Position numbers and translations under genes: made by a program
Assembly: GCA_023451265.1 (NCBI GenBank)
Contig: JAEYAG010000054.1
Coordinates: 1-7,145, forward strand
Direction: 5' to 3'
Source of the DNA: Actinomycetes bacterium
GTDB taxonomy: Bacteria > Actinomycetota > Actinomycetes > Actinomycetales > Microbacteriaceae
DNA: 7,145 nt
Part shown: one piece after another, positions 1 to 4,744 of the stretch
Layout: each line of letters starts with the position of its first letter
Position numbering within the stretch: position 1 is the first letter of the stretch
Notes under the pieces: generated by a model
What the model was told of the DNA's origin: nothing
The model's input: the letters and a program-made list of their open reading frames with translations, nothing else
The model's database searches: none

Positions 1-56
1 GGGGGGGGGGGGGGGGGGGGGGGGGGGCCCGCGCCCGCCCCCCGGCGCCCGCGCCG
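1..56. other. A/T-free contig edge with a 27-base G run
   Basis: The window opens with 27 consecutive G and then 29 further bases made only of C and G; the first A/T is at 57. No protein or RNA signal can be read here. A pure G run at the extreme end of a sequence is a familiar artefact of two-colour sequencing chemistry or of assembly at a contig end, and that is the preferred reading. Bases 28-56 may be real high-GC intergenic DNA. Sequence upstream of the antitoxin promoter should not be interpreted. Confidence 0.7.
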
Positions 57-58
57 AT

Positions 59-82
59 ATGCTCCTGCTAATGTATGAGCAT
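59..82 (+). promoter_or_regulatory. Leaderless promoter and candidate antitoxin operator
   Basis: The extended -10-like sequence TGC-TAATGT has its hexamer at 69-74 and ends 6 bases before ATG 81, so transcription would begin on that A. A perfect 6-bp inverted repeat, ATGCTC (59-64) and GAGCAT (77-82), flanks the hexamer with a 12-bp spacer. Ribbon-helix-helix antitoxins normally bind such repeats over their own promoter, so this is the natural candidate for autoregulation by the VapBC complex. Both hexamer and repeat are seen; promoter and operator function are inferred. No good -35 can be judged because the upstream DNA is the suspect G/C run. Confidence 0.45.
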
Positions 83-323
83 GAAGACCGAGCGGCTGCA
101 GGTGCTCATCGACAGCGTGCAGCGCGCGCGCCTCGAGTCGACCGCCGCCGCTCGGGGCGTCTCGGTCGCCCACCTGGTTCGGACGGCGATCGACGTCGTC
201 TATCCCCCTGATCAGACCCGGCGGGCCGCGGCGGCCGCCGCGATCCTGGAGGCTCCGCCGATGGATGTGCCGGAACCCGCGGAGCTTCGTGCCGAGCTCG
301 ACACACTGCGAGCCGGGCGGTGA
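81..323 (+). CDS. VapB-type ribbon-helix-helix antitoxin
   Basis: A small antitoxin, 80 residues from ATG 81. The N-terminus (MKTERLQVLID) reads as the DNA-contacting beta strand of a ribbon-helix-helix (CopG/Arc-like) fold. It is followed by helix RARLESTAAARG, the turn VSVAHL and helix VRTAIDVVY. The alanine-rich C-terminal half (about residues 47-80) would be the flexible part that wraps the toxin. Its role is to neutralise the PIN toxin encoded next and to repress the shared promoter. ATG 75 is in frame, but the -10-like hexamer TAATGT ends at 74, so an mRNA starting near 81 would not include it; no Shine-Dalgarno sequence precedes either start. Its stop TGA overlaps the GTG start of the toxin gene by 4 bases (GTGA, 320-323), which implies translational coupling. 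The TA pairing is well supported by context; the exact start is inferred. Confidence 0.82.
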   Translation: MKTERLQVLIDSVQRARLESTAAARGVSVAHLVRTAIDVVYPPDQTRRAAAAAAILEAPPMDVPEPAELRAELDTLRAGR

Positions 324-757
324 TCCTGCTCGACACCAGCGTCCTCGTCTACGCGGTCGGCTCGGACCACCCGCTGCAATCGCCGTGCCGTGCTCTCATC
401 GCGGCGATCGGCGACGGCCGGGTGTCCGCGACCACGACGGTCGAGGTTCTGCAGGAGTTCGCGCACGTGCGGGCGCGCCGGCGCGGCCGTCAGGATGCTG
501 CGGAGCTGACGGAGCGCTTCGCAGCCCTGCTCGCCCCGCTCGTTCCCGTCGAGGCGGAGGACCTCGAACGCGGCATGGAGGTGTTCCGCCGCTACGAGAG
601 TTTCGGCGCGTTCGATGCCGTGCTCGCCGCAACGGCGATGCGGCGCGAGCACATCACGGGGCTGGTGTCCGCCGACCGCGCGTTCGCCGACGTTGCGCGC
701 CTCCGTCACCTCGATCCCGCGTCGAGCGACTTCGACGCCGAGCTCGGCATCCGCTGA
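320..757 (+). CDS. VapC-type PIN-domain ribonuclease toxin
   Basis: A PIN-domain protein of 145 residues, the usual VapC length. The acidic metal-binding residues are all present: D5 in ILLDTSVLVYA, E42 (with E46 nearby) in TTVEVLQEF, D99 in FGAFDAVLAATA and D119 in LVSADRAF. With Mg or Mn these form the active site that cuts RNA; known VapC toxins cleave tRNA or the sarcin-ricin loop of 23S rRNA, but the target of this one cannot be read from sequence. The GTG start overlaps the antitoxin stop, so toxin translation depends on translation of the antitoxin. No residue needed for catalysis is missing, so the toxin should be active. The next gene is on the opposite strand, so this is a two-gene operon. 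The TA assignment is strong; the RNA target is unknown. Confidence 0.88.
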   Translation: MILLDTSVLVYAVGSDHPLQSPCRALIAAIGDGRVSATTTVEVLQEFAHVRARRRGRQDAAELTERFAALLAPLVPVEAEDLERGMEVFRRYESFGAFDAVLAATAMRREHITGLVSADRAFADVARLRHLDPASSDFDAELGIR

Positions 758-784
758 ACGGGCGCGCCGACATGACGCCCTCGC

Positions 785-889
785 TCACTCCTCGGTGAGC
801 ATCCGGGCGGGGGTCAGCAGCACGCTCTCGAGCCAGCGCGCGGCCGTCTCGACCGGTCGGAGTGTCGCGTGGGCGACGGCGTCGGAGTC
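785..889 (-). other. Coding-like 34-codon tail after the hydrolase, no start of its own
   Basis: Read on the minus strand in the frame ending at TGA 787-785, 34 sense codons follow directly after the hydrolase stop. They end in SVLLTPARMLTEE and include the amphipathic stretch RPVETAARWLES. By codon position 1/2/3 the A/T counts are 8/16/2, so 32 of 34 third positions are G or C, which is the periodicity of real genes in this genome. No start codon lies near it in this frame, but the frame stays open into the end of the hydrolase gene. Deleting one base in the five-G tract at 893-897 would join the hydrolase to this tail and give a protein of roughly 296 residues. Either the hydrolase has a frameshift (true or a sequencing error), or this is the relic of another gene. 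The peptide is not recognised. Confidence 0.45.
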
Positions 890-1676
890 AGACCCCCTCT
901 CGCTCCGCGACGACGCGCGCGGCGGTCGCGGGGTCGAGCCGGTGGCCGACAGATTCGGGGGTGATGAGGAGCTCGGCGGCGGGCATCGCGTCGGCCAGGC
1001 GTCGTGCGGCGGTGGCGAGGAACGGGAAGGTCTGCTCGCCGCACAGGATCGTCACGGGTACCGCCGTGCCGAGCATGGCCGGGGTCGGCGTTGACACGTC
1101 ACGCGTGAGCGTCGCGTCGTAGACGGTGGACTGCGCGAGGGGCAGGAGGGCCTCGAAGAGGGGTGAGTGCCGGATCTGCTCGATCATCTCGTCCGGCAGT
1201 CCCACGCCCTCGCGCTGGAACAGCACCACGGCATCGGCCGCGCGCCCCTCGTCGACCGCGGCCTGCAGCCGGTCGACGAAATCGGGCGCCGGGTCGCCCT
1301 CTCCGAAGTGGAACGGCGGTTCGGAGAGGAACAGGCGCCGCACCGACACGCCCTGCGCCGCGGCGAACAGCGTGAGCACGGCGCCCGACGAATGCCCGAG
1401 CACCGCGGCATCGCCGCCCGCGGCCGCGATCACCGCCGCGAGATCCTCGACCTCGCGCTGCGGGTCGACGGGTGCATCACCGCGTTCGTCGCCGCTGTCG
1501 ACGCGCGCCCGCCGGTCGTAGGTGACGGCGCGCAGCCCCTTCTCCGCGAGGGCCTGGGCGATCTCGCCGGCATCCCGCGCCGTGGAGAAGGCGCCGTTCA
1601 CGATGACGACGACAGGGCCGGAGCCCGTCGAGTGTGTTGCGATGCGGGTGCCGTCGGTGGACGTGACATGTTCCAT
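888..1676 (-). CDS. Alpha/beta hydrolase
   Basis: A soluble alpha/beta-fold hydrolase of 262 residues, of the common actinobacterial type with few substrate clues. The N-terminal strands carry GPVVVIVNGAF, the position of the oxyanion hole, then the family motif YDRRARVDSGD (residues 53-63; more often YDRRGRGDS). The nucleophile elbow is GHSSG with S96. After a helical cap region (about 120-200), strand VPVTILCGE offers E214 as a possible acid, and ESVGHRLDP supplies the catalytic H245. Substrate and pathway are unknown. ATG 1676 is preferred because a promoter (TTGACC, 17 bp, TGTGAT) ends 6 bases before it, as for a leaderless mRNA; no Shine-Dalgarno is present. It is divergent from the dehydrogenase gene at 1743. 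The reading frame ends in AEREGV, immediately before a coding-like tail in another frame, so the C-terminus may be affected by an indel. Confidence 0.85.
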   Translation of the reverse strand: MEHVTSTDGTRIATHSTGSGPVVVIVNGAFSTARDAGEIAQALAEKGLRAVTYDRRARVDSGDERGDAPVDPQREVEDLAAVIAAAGGDAAVLGHSSGAVLTLFAAAQGVSVRRLFLSEPPFHFGEGDPAPDFVDRLQAAVDEGRAADAVVLFQREGVGLPDEMIEQIRHSPLFEALLPLAQSTVYDATLTRDVSTPTPAMLGTAVPVTILCGEQTFPFLATAARRLADAMPAAELLITPESVGHRLDPATAARVVAEREGV

Positions 1677-1682
1677 GTGCCG

Positions 1683-1711
1683 ATCACAGCAGGGGGTTCC
1701 GACACGGTCAA
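1683..1711 (-). promoter_or_regulatory. Hydrolase promoter, leaderless type
   Basis: On the minus strand TTGACC (1711-1706) is followed after exactly 17 bases by TGTGAT (1688-1683). Six bases then separate the hexamer from ATG 1676, so the predicted first transcribed base is the A of the start codon. The -35 matches TTGACA at 5 of 6 positions and the -10 matches TATAAT at 4 of 6. The whole divergent gap is only 66 bp, so any regulator bound here would probably also affect the dehydrogenase gene. Confidence 0.5.
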
Positions 1712-1730
1712 GGGTGCGGTGGTGCGGGGC

Positions 1731-1736
1731 GAGAAT
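1731..1736 (+). promoter_or_regulatory. Weak -10 candidate for the dehydrogenase gene
   Basis: GAGAAT ends 6 bases before ATG 1743 and shares A2, A4, A5 and T6 with TATAAT, but it lacks the important first T. No clear -35 lies 16-18 bases upstream. It is listed because the spacing is the same as at four other starts in the window. A weak G-rich stretch (GGGGCGAG, 1726-1733) could instead act as a Shine-Dalgarno sequence. Confidence 0.25.
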
Positions 1737-1742
1737 GGCCGA

Positions 1743-2651
1743 ATGAGCAGCGCATCGCGGTCGATCGGGATCATCGGAGTCGGACGGATGGGACGTCCCA
1801 TCGCGGAACGGCTCTCCGGCGCCGGCTTCGACGTCGCCGTCTACGACGCCGACTCCGACCGGCGCCGCGCCGCCGCCGACCGCGGCCTCACGGTCGTCCG
1901 CGGCGCGGCCGCGCTCGCGGCACGATCCGACGTGCTCGTCACCGTGCTCCCCGGAGCGCCCGAGTTCGCGGACGTCATGGCGACCGGTGGCGACGTGGCG
2001 ACCTCGCTGCGCCCGGGCAGCGTCTGGCTCGATCTCACGAGCAATGACCCGCGAGTCGCCACGGCGGTCCTCGCCGCCGGGCGCACCGGCGGGGTCGAGG
2101 GCGTCGGCGCCCCGATGGGCGGCGGCCCGGCCGACGCCCGCGCGGGCACCCTCAGCTTCTTCGTGGGCGGCGCGCCCGCGGCGGTGGGCCGCGTCATGCC
2201 GGTCCTCGACGCGATCGGCCGTGACGGCGGCATCCGTCTCGTCGGCGGCGACATCGCACACGGTTACCTCCTCAAGCTGCTCGTGAACGCCCTGTGGTTC
2301 GGTCAGGTCGCCGCCACCGCCGAGGCCTACCTTGTCGCCGAGAGCCTGGGCCTGTCGCGCCGCGACTTCGCGGCCGGCCTCGCCGGGACTGCGGCCCAGA
2401 GCGCCTTCACCGACGTCTACCTGCCGCGCCTGATCGACGGTGACGTGGTGGCCGACTTCGGGCTGAGCGGATGCCGCGACGAGCTCGCCGTCGTGCAGGG
2501 GATCGCCCGCCACGCGGGCATCCCGACGGCGGTGCTCGACGCGGTGACGCGCCTGCACGCCGACGCGCTCGCCCGTTTCGGTGCGATCGACGGCGAGATG
2601 CTCGTCGCCCGGCACATCGAGCTCGCAGCCGGTGGGCAGCCGCCGGGCTGA
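1743..2651 (+). CDS. NAD(P)-dependent beta-hydroxyacid dehydrogenase (HIBADH/6PGDH-like)
   Basis: A soluble enzyme of 302 residues in the beta-hydroxyacid dehydrogenase family (3-hydroxyisobutyrate, tartronate semialdehyde, glyoxylate/succinic semialdehyde reductases), which oxidises or reduces a small beta-hydroxyacid. Residues 8-21 form the Rossmann dinucleotide loop (GIIGVGRMGRP). D35 at the end of strand 2 (VAVYDAD) favours NAD over NADP, by inference. GAPMGGG (122-128), followed by GTLSFFVGG, corresponds to the DAPVSGG...GTL substrate-binding segment of the family. The catalytic lysine is K178 in G174-YLL-K178-LLV-N182. The C-terminal helical domain (about 170-302) is complete and the length is normal. 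The GAPMGGG variant of the usual motif makes the exact substrate uncertain. The open frame extends far upstream, but that part is antisense to the hydrolase; ATG 1743 is the first start beyond the hydrolase start and lies just before the Rossmann strand. Confidence 0.88.
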   Translation: MSSASRSIGIIGVGRMGRPIAERLSGAGFDVAVYDADSDRRRAAADRGLTVVRGAAALAARSDVLVTVLPGAPEFADVMATGGDVATSLRPGSVWLDLTSNDPRVATAVLAAGRTGGVEGVGAPMGGGPADARAGTLSFFVGGAPAAVGRVMPVLDAIGRDGGIRLVGGDIAHGYLLKLLVNALWFGQVAATAEAYLVAESLGLSRRDFAAGLAGTAAQSAFTDVYLPRLIDGDVVADFGLSGCRDELAVVQGIARHAGIPTAVLDAVTRLHADALARFGAIDGEMLVARHIELAAGGQPPG

Positions 2652-2687
2652 GCGGGACGCCGACATCCGAGGCAACGGGGCACGAGC

Positions 2688-2801
2688 TCAGGGACGCGGT
2701 CGCCGCACGCGCGGCGCGATCGGCGCGGACGGGGCCGCCTGGTGCAGCGCTTCCGCGACTGAGAGATCACCCCCGCGGGCCCTCGCGAGCGCGAGTGACA
2801 T
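2688..2801 (-). CDS. Possible 37-residue protein with a strong ribosome binding site
   Basis: On the minus strand, ATG 2801 opens a 37-codon frame beginning MSLALARARGGDLSV and ending RVRRPRP. It is preceded by GGAGAGG (2814-2808) at a spacing of 6 bases, one of the best Shine-Dalgarno sequences in the window. The product would be small and basic at its C-terminus, with no membrane segment and no motif I recognise. It lies alone in the 295-bp gap between the dehydrogenase and desaturase genes and is divergent from the desaturase. A TATGCG hexamer at 2830-2825 could be its -10. Codon third positions are mostly G/C but less strictly than in the large genes. It may be a real small protein, a leader peptide, or chance. 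Confidence 0.35.
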   Translation of the reverse strand: MSLALARARGGDLSVAEALHQAAPSAPIAPRVRRPRP

Positions 2802-2807
2802 GTGAAA

Positions 2808-2814
2808 CCTCTCC
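2808..2814 (-). promoter_or_regulatory. Shine-Dalgarno of the 37-residue frame
   Basis: GGAGAGG on the minus strand lies 6 bases before ATG 2801. It is a near-ideal match to the anti-Shine-Dalgarno sequence in a region that otherwise shows no gene, and is the main reason for listing that small frame. Confidence 0.4.
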
Positions 2815-2854
2815 GAATCGTGGTCGCATACCCGGCAGGGCATGGGCGCACGCG

Positions 2855-2860
2855 TAGTGT
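2855..2860 (+). promoter_or_regulatory. -10 candidate of the desaturase gene
   Basis: TAGTGT, in the context CGCGTAGTGTCGGCG, fits the TAnnnT form of actinobacterial -10 elements. Transcription would begin near 2867, leaving a leader of about 80 bases before ATG 2947. No clear -35 is seen 16-18 bases upstream. A leader of this length could hold post-transcriptional control, as desaturase genes are often cold-responsive, but no specific structure stands out. Confidence 0.35.
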
Positions 2861-2936
2861 CGGCGTCAGCGATCGGCACCCGCCTTTGGCTTCGCCCAAC
2901 GGAACCGACGCTCGCGCCGGAGCCGCCGATCACCCC

Positions 2937-2940
2937 GGAG
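2937..2940 (+). promoter_or_regulatory. Shine-Dalgarno that decides the desaturase start
   Basis: GGAG lies 6 bases before ATG 2947. The in-frame ATG at 2842 has no comparable site and would add 35 residues of low-complexity sequence rich in proline and threonine, so 2947 is preferred. Confidence 0.6.
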
Positions 2941-2946
2941 CCGTCC

Positions 2947-4053
2947 ATGGCAACCATCGCTCCCACCGCGACCCTCGGTCCGATCCGCCAGACCTATGCG
3001 ACCGCGGAGACGTTCCCGCCCGTCGCCCGCGCGTACACGCAGGTCTCCAACGTCATCAAGGAGCTCGGCCTGCTGCGGCGGCGTCCCGGGTTCTACGCGC
3101 TCGTGGGGGCCATCCTCGCCGTCTGCCTCGGCGGCTGCATCACGGGATTCATCCTGCTCGGCGACAGCTGGTTCCAGCTGCTCATCGCCGCGGCGCTCGG
3201 GATCGTCCTCACCCAGGTCGCCTTCCTCGCCCACGAGGCCGCGCACCGCCAGATCCTCGCCTCCGGCCGCGCCAACGACCGCCTCGCCCGCATCCTCGCC
3301 TCCGGCGTGGTCGGCATCAGCTACTCGTGGTGGGACTCGAAGCACTCGCGCCACCACGCCAACCCCAACCGCGTCGGCAAAGACCCCGACATCGAGGTCG
3401 ACACGATCTCCTTCCTCACCGAGGACGCGGCGCAGGCCCGCGGCATCCGTCGCCTCATCACGCGCCGACAGGGGTGGCTCTTCTTCCCTCTGCTGACCCT
3501 CGAAGGCCTCAATCTGCACGCGCTCGGCATCCGCCACCTGCTCTCGCGCGAGCCGGTCAAGCGTCGCGGCCTCGAGCTCGCCCTCATCGCCACGCGCTTC
3601 GCGGTGCTCGCTGTGCCGCTGTTCCTGCTGCTGCCGCTCGGCATGGCCTTCGCGTTCCTCGGCGTGCAGCTGGCCGTGTTCGGCGTCTACATGGGCGCGT
3701 CGTTCGCGCCGAACCACAAGGGGATGCCGGTGATCGCCGAGTCGGCACGGCTCGACTTCTTCAGCAAGCAGGTGCGCACCTCGCGCAACATCCGCGGCGG
3801 CTGGTGGGCGACGTGGCTCATGGGCGGCCTGAACTACCAGGTGGAGCACCACCTGTTCCCGAGCATGGCCCGACCGCACCTCGCGAAAGCGCGCCTCGTG
3901 GTGCGCGACTACTGCGAGAGCCTCGGGGTGACGTACACCGAGACGAGCCTGTGGCGCTCGTACGCGATCGTCATCGACTACCTCAACCGCGTCGGCCTGG
4001 CCGCACGCGATCCCTTCGACTGCCCCATGGTGTCGCAGTACCGCCGCGCCTGA
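2947..4053 (+). CDS. Membrane fatty-acid (acyl-CoA/acyl-lipid) desaturase
   Basis: An integral-membrane di-iron desaturase of 368 residues, a normal length. All three histidine boxes are intact: H96-EAA-H100, H133-SR-H136-H137 (followed by ANPN) and Q298-VE-H301-H302 (QVEHHLFP). The QxxHH form of the third box occurs in front-end desaturases and in the linoleoyl-CoA/DesA3-like group of actinobacterial acyl desaturases. Hydrophobic segments lie at about 49-71, 77-95 and 210-245. The enzyme inserts a double bond into fatty-acyl chains, using O2 and electrons from a ferredoxin or flavin reductase, to keep membranes fluid. No such redox partner is encoded here; in Mycobacterium tuberculosis DesA3 is paired with an adjacent oxidoreductase. 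The position of the double bond cannot be read from sequence. The gene ends 9 bp from the convergent small membrane-protein gene, leaving no room for a private terminator. Confidence 0.9.
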   Translation: MATIAPTATLGPIRQTYATAETFPPVARAYTQVSNVIKELGLLRRRPGFYALVGAILAVCLGGCITGFILLGDSWFQLLIAAALGIVLTQVAFLAHEAAHRQILASGRANDRLARILASGVVGISYSWWDSKHSRHHANPNRVGKDPDIEVDTISFLTEDAAQARGIRRLITRRQGWLFFPLLTLEGLNLHALGIRHLLSREPVKRRGLELALIATRFAVLAVPLFLLLPLGMAFAFLGVQLAVFGVYMGASFAPNHKGMPVIAESARLDFFSKQVRTSRNIRGGWWATWLMGGLNYQVEHHLFPSMARPHLAKARLVVRDYCESLGVTYTETSLWRSYAIVIDYLNRVGLAARDPFDCPMVSQYRRA

Positions 4054-4062
4054 GCCCGGCGG

Positions 4063-4218
4063 TCAGGCGTTTCGCTTGACGACCCTCATCAGCCAGGCGA
4101 TGATCGCGACCAGCAGGATGACGAGGCCGATCCACAGCAGGAACTTCGCCGCTTCGACGAAGACGCCCAGCAGGATCAGCACGACGGCGACGATGAGGAG
4201 AATGATTGCGAGTCCCAT
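4063..4218 (-). CDS. Small two-helix membrane protein, 51 residues
   Basis: A short gene on the minus strand from ATG 4218 to TGA 4063. The product starts MGLAIILLIVAVVLILLGVF, continues VEAAKFLLW and a second hydrophobic stretch IGLVILLVAIIAWLM, and ends in the basic tail RVVKRNA. This gives two transmembrane helices (about 2-20 and 27-44) joined by a short turn with E22 and K25; the positive tail should lie in the cytoplasm. Codon third positions are almost all G/C. Small proteins of this shape are common in Microbacteriaceae and usually labelled hypothetical; the function is unknown. Upstream AGGAG (4235-4231) is 12 bases away, rather far, whereas CACAAT (4230-4225) ends 6 bases before the ATG, so a leaderless mRNA is possible. 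A TGTCAACCCCC element lies 35 bases upstream. Confidence 0.8.
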   Translation of the reverse strand: MGLAIILLIVAVVLILLGVFVEAAKFLLWIGLVILLVAIIAWLMRVVKRNA

Positions 4219-4224
4219 ACCGGG

Positions 4225-4230
4225 ATTGTG
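4225..4230 (-). promoter_or_regulatory. -10 candidate of the 51-residue membrane protein gene
   Basis: CACAAT on the minus strand ends 6 bases before ATG 4218 and shares A2, A4, A5 and T6 with TATAAT. CAGACA lies 18 bases upstream as a partial -35 (4 of 6). The same -10 to start spacing occurs at four other genes in this window. AGGAG overlaps the predicted spacer, so leadered initiation from an upstream promoter cannot be excluded. Confidence 0.35.
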
Positions 4231-4253
4231 CTCCTCGGTCGGCGGCGGTGTCT

Positions 4254-4264
4254 GGGGGTTGACA
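4254..4264 (-). promoter_or_regulatory. TGTCAACCCCC element, copy A
   Basis: On the minus strand this reads TGTCAACCCCC and points at the 51-residue membrane protein gene, ending 35 bases before its start. It overlaps the palindrome GGTTG-A-CAACC (4257-4267). It forms a perfect 11-bp inverted repeat with copy B at 4366-4376, each copy facing its own gene. A binding site or promoter part is inferred from recurrence, not from a known consensus. Confidence 0.5.
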
Positions 4265-4274
4265 ACCGTCCCGC

Positions 4275-4289
4275 GGCTCTGTCAGAGCC
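4275..4289. repeat. Perfect short palindrome in the divergent spacer
   Basis: GGCTCT-GTC-AGAGCC is a perfect 6-bp inverted repeat with a 3-base centre, 7 bp from the palindrome GGTTG-A-CAACC at 4257-4267. It has no T tract, so a terminator is unlikely. It lies between two divergent genes and could be an operator; nothing further can be said from sequence. Confidence 0.4.
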
Positions 4290-4365
4290 TCACCGTGGGC
4301 GCCTCCTCGGCGCGGCGCGGGTGCACGTCCCGCTGACTCCCTGACTAACGGGCGGCGCCGGAGCC

Positions 4366-4376
4366 TGTCAACCCCC
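4366..4376 (+). promoter_or_regulatory. TGTCAACCCCC element, copy B
   Basis: TGTCAACCCCC on the plus strand ends 72 bases before ATG 4449. The match to copy C is longer: CCTGTCAAyCCCCTC is shared over 15 bases (4364-4378 and 5111-5125) with one difference, and CGCTGGT follows in both (4378-4384 and 5133-5139). The remaining spacer holds nothing clearly promoter-like apart from TTGACT at 4401-4406. Confidence 0.5.
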
Positions 4377-4448
4377 TCGCTGGTGCGCGCGGCGTGCCGC
4401 TTGACTGTCAGCAATCATCACGAGAGCCGACAGGTGAGGTGCTGCAGC

Positions 4449-4721
4449 ATGAAGGACATCCTGATCGACGGTCATCGCATCCTCACGACGGACGAGGTCG
4501 CCGATGCCGTGATCGACTATGCGCGTGTGCTGCAGGATCACGGCAGATCCGACGTCGTGCACTTCCCGAGCATCCACGACGGCGAGCTCTCCCGCTGCTC
4601 CATGCTGCTCGGCGGCGGGCTGCTCGCCGTCGTCGAGGCGCCCGTGGCGATCTCGGCGACCGTCCTCGGTGCCGACCGCGCGTGCGCGGAGATCGTCCGC
4701 CGTGCCGACGCGCTGCGGTGA
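4449..4721 (+). CDS. Hypothetical protein, 90 residues
   Basis: I do not recognise this family. From ATG 4449 the product begins MKDILIDGHRILTTDEVADAV and is a compact soluble alpha/beta protein. A short beta hairpin (ILIDGHRIL) is followed by an amphipathic helix (TDEVADAVIDYARVLQDHG), strand DVVHFPSI, strand LLAVVEAPVAI and a C-terminal helix (GADRACAEIVRRADALR). There is no signal peptide or membrane segment, and C52 is the first of only two cysteines. ATG 4449 is chosen over the in-frame GTG 4383 because GAGG (4436-4439) lies 9 bases upstream and the protein pattern begins there; the extra 22 residues from 4383 would be arginine- and cysteine-rich. A TGTCAACCCCC element and the imperfect inverted repeat CTGTCAGC/GCCGACAG (4405-4412, 4426-4433) precede it. 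The stop is 23 bp before the DUF7882-type gene. Confidence 0.7.
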   Translation: MKDILIDGHRILTTDEVADAVIDYARVLQDHGRSDVVHFPSIHDGELSRCSMLLGGGLLAVVEAPVAISATVLGADRACAEIVRRADALR

Positions 4722-4732
4722 CACAGACGCGC

Positions 4733-4738
4733 TACGGT
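4733..4738 (+). promoter_or_regulatory. Leaderless -10 of the DUF7882-type gene
   Basis: TACGGT fits TAnnnT and ends 6 bases before GTG 4745. It lies in the 23-bp gap after the preceding gene, so the DUF7882-type gene probably has its own promoter besides any readthrough. No convincing -35 is seen, and part of any -35 would lie within the end of the upstream gene. Confidence 0.45.
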
Positions 4739-4744
4739 GAAGGC

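Noticed and set aside
760..780. GGGCG...CGCCC stem as a terminator after the toxin gene
   Set aside because: The stem is only 5 bp with an 11-base loop and no following T tract. No convincing intrinsic terminator was found anywhere in the window.
1167..1742. Upstream in-frame extension of the dehydrogenase reading frame
   Set aside because: It lies antisense to the hydrolase gene, and the Rossmann strand begins right after ATG 1743, as is normal for the family.
1677..2675. Long minus-strand open frame continuing upstream of the hydrolase, antisense to the dehydrogenase
   Set aside because: It is the mirror of a gene with clear family motifs. High GC content makes stop codons rare in antisense frames, and the hydrolase pattern begins at 1676 with a promoter just before it.
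2842..2946. Earlier in-frame ATG for the desaturase
   Set aside because: It has no ribosome binding site and would sit upstream of the best -10 candidate; ATG 2947 has GGAG at 6 bases.
2866..3879. Long minus-strand frame opposite the desaturase
   Set aside because: The translation is low-complexity, rich in R, E, D and A, and typical of antisense in GC-rich genes. The plus strand carries all three histidine boxes.
2802..4079. Long plus-strand frame in another phase over the desaturase
   Set aside because: The product is extremely rich in arginine, proline and histidine, and out of phase with the desaturase motifs.
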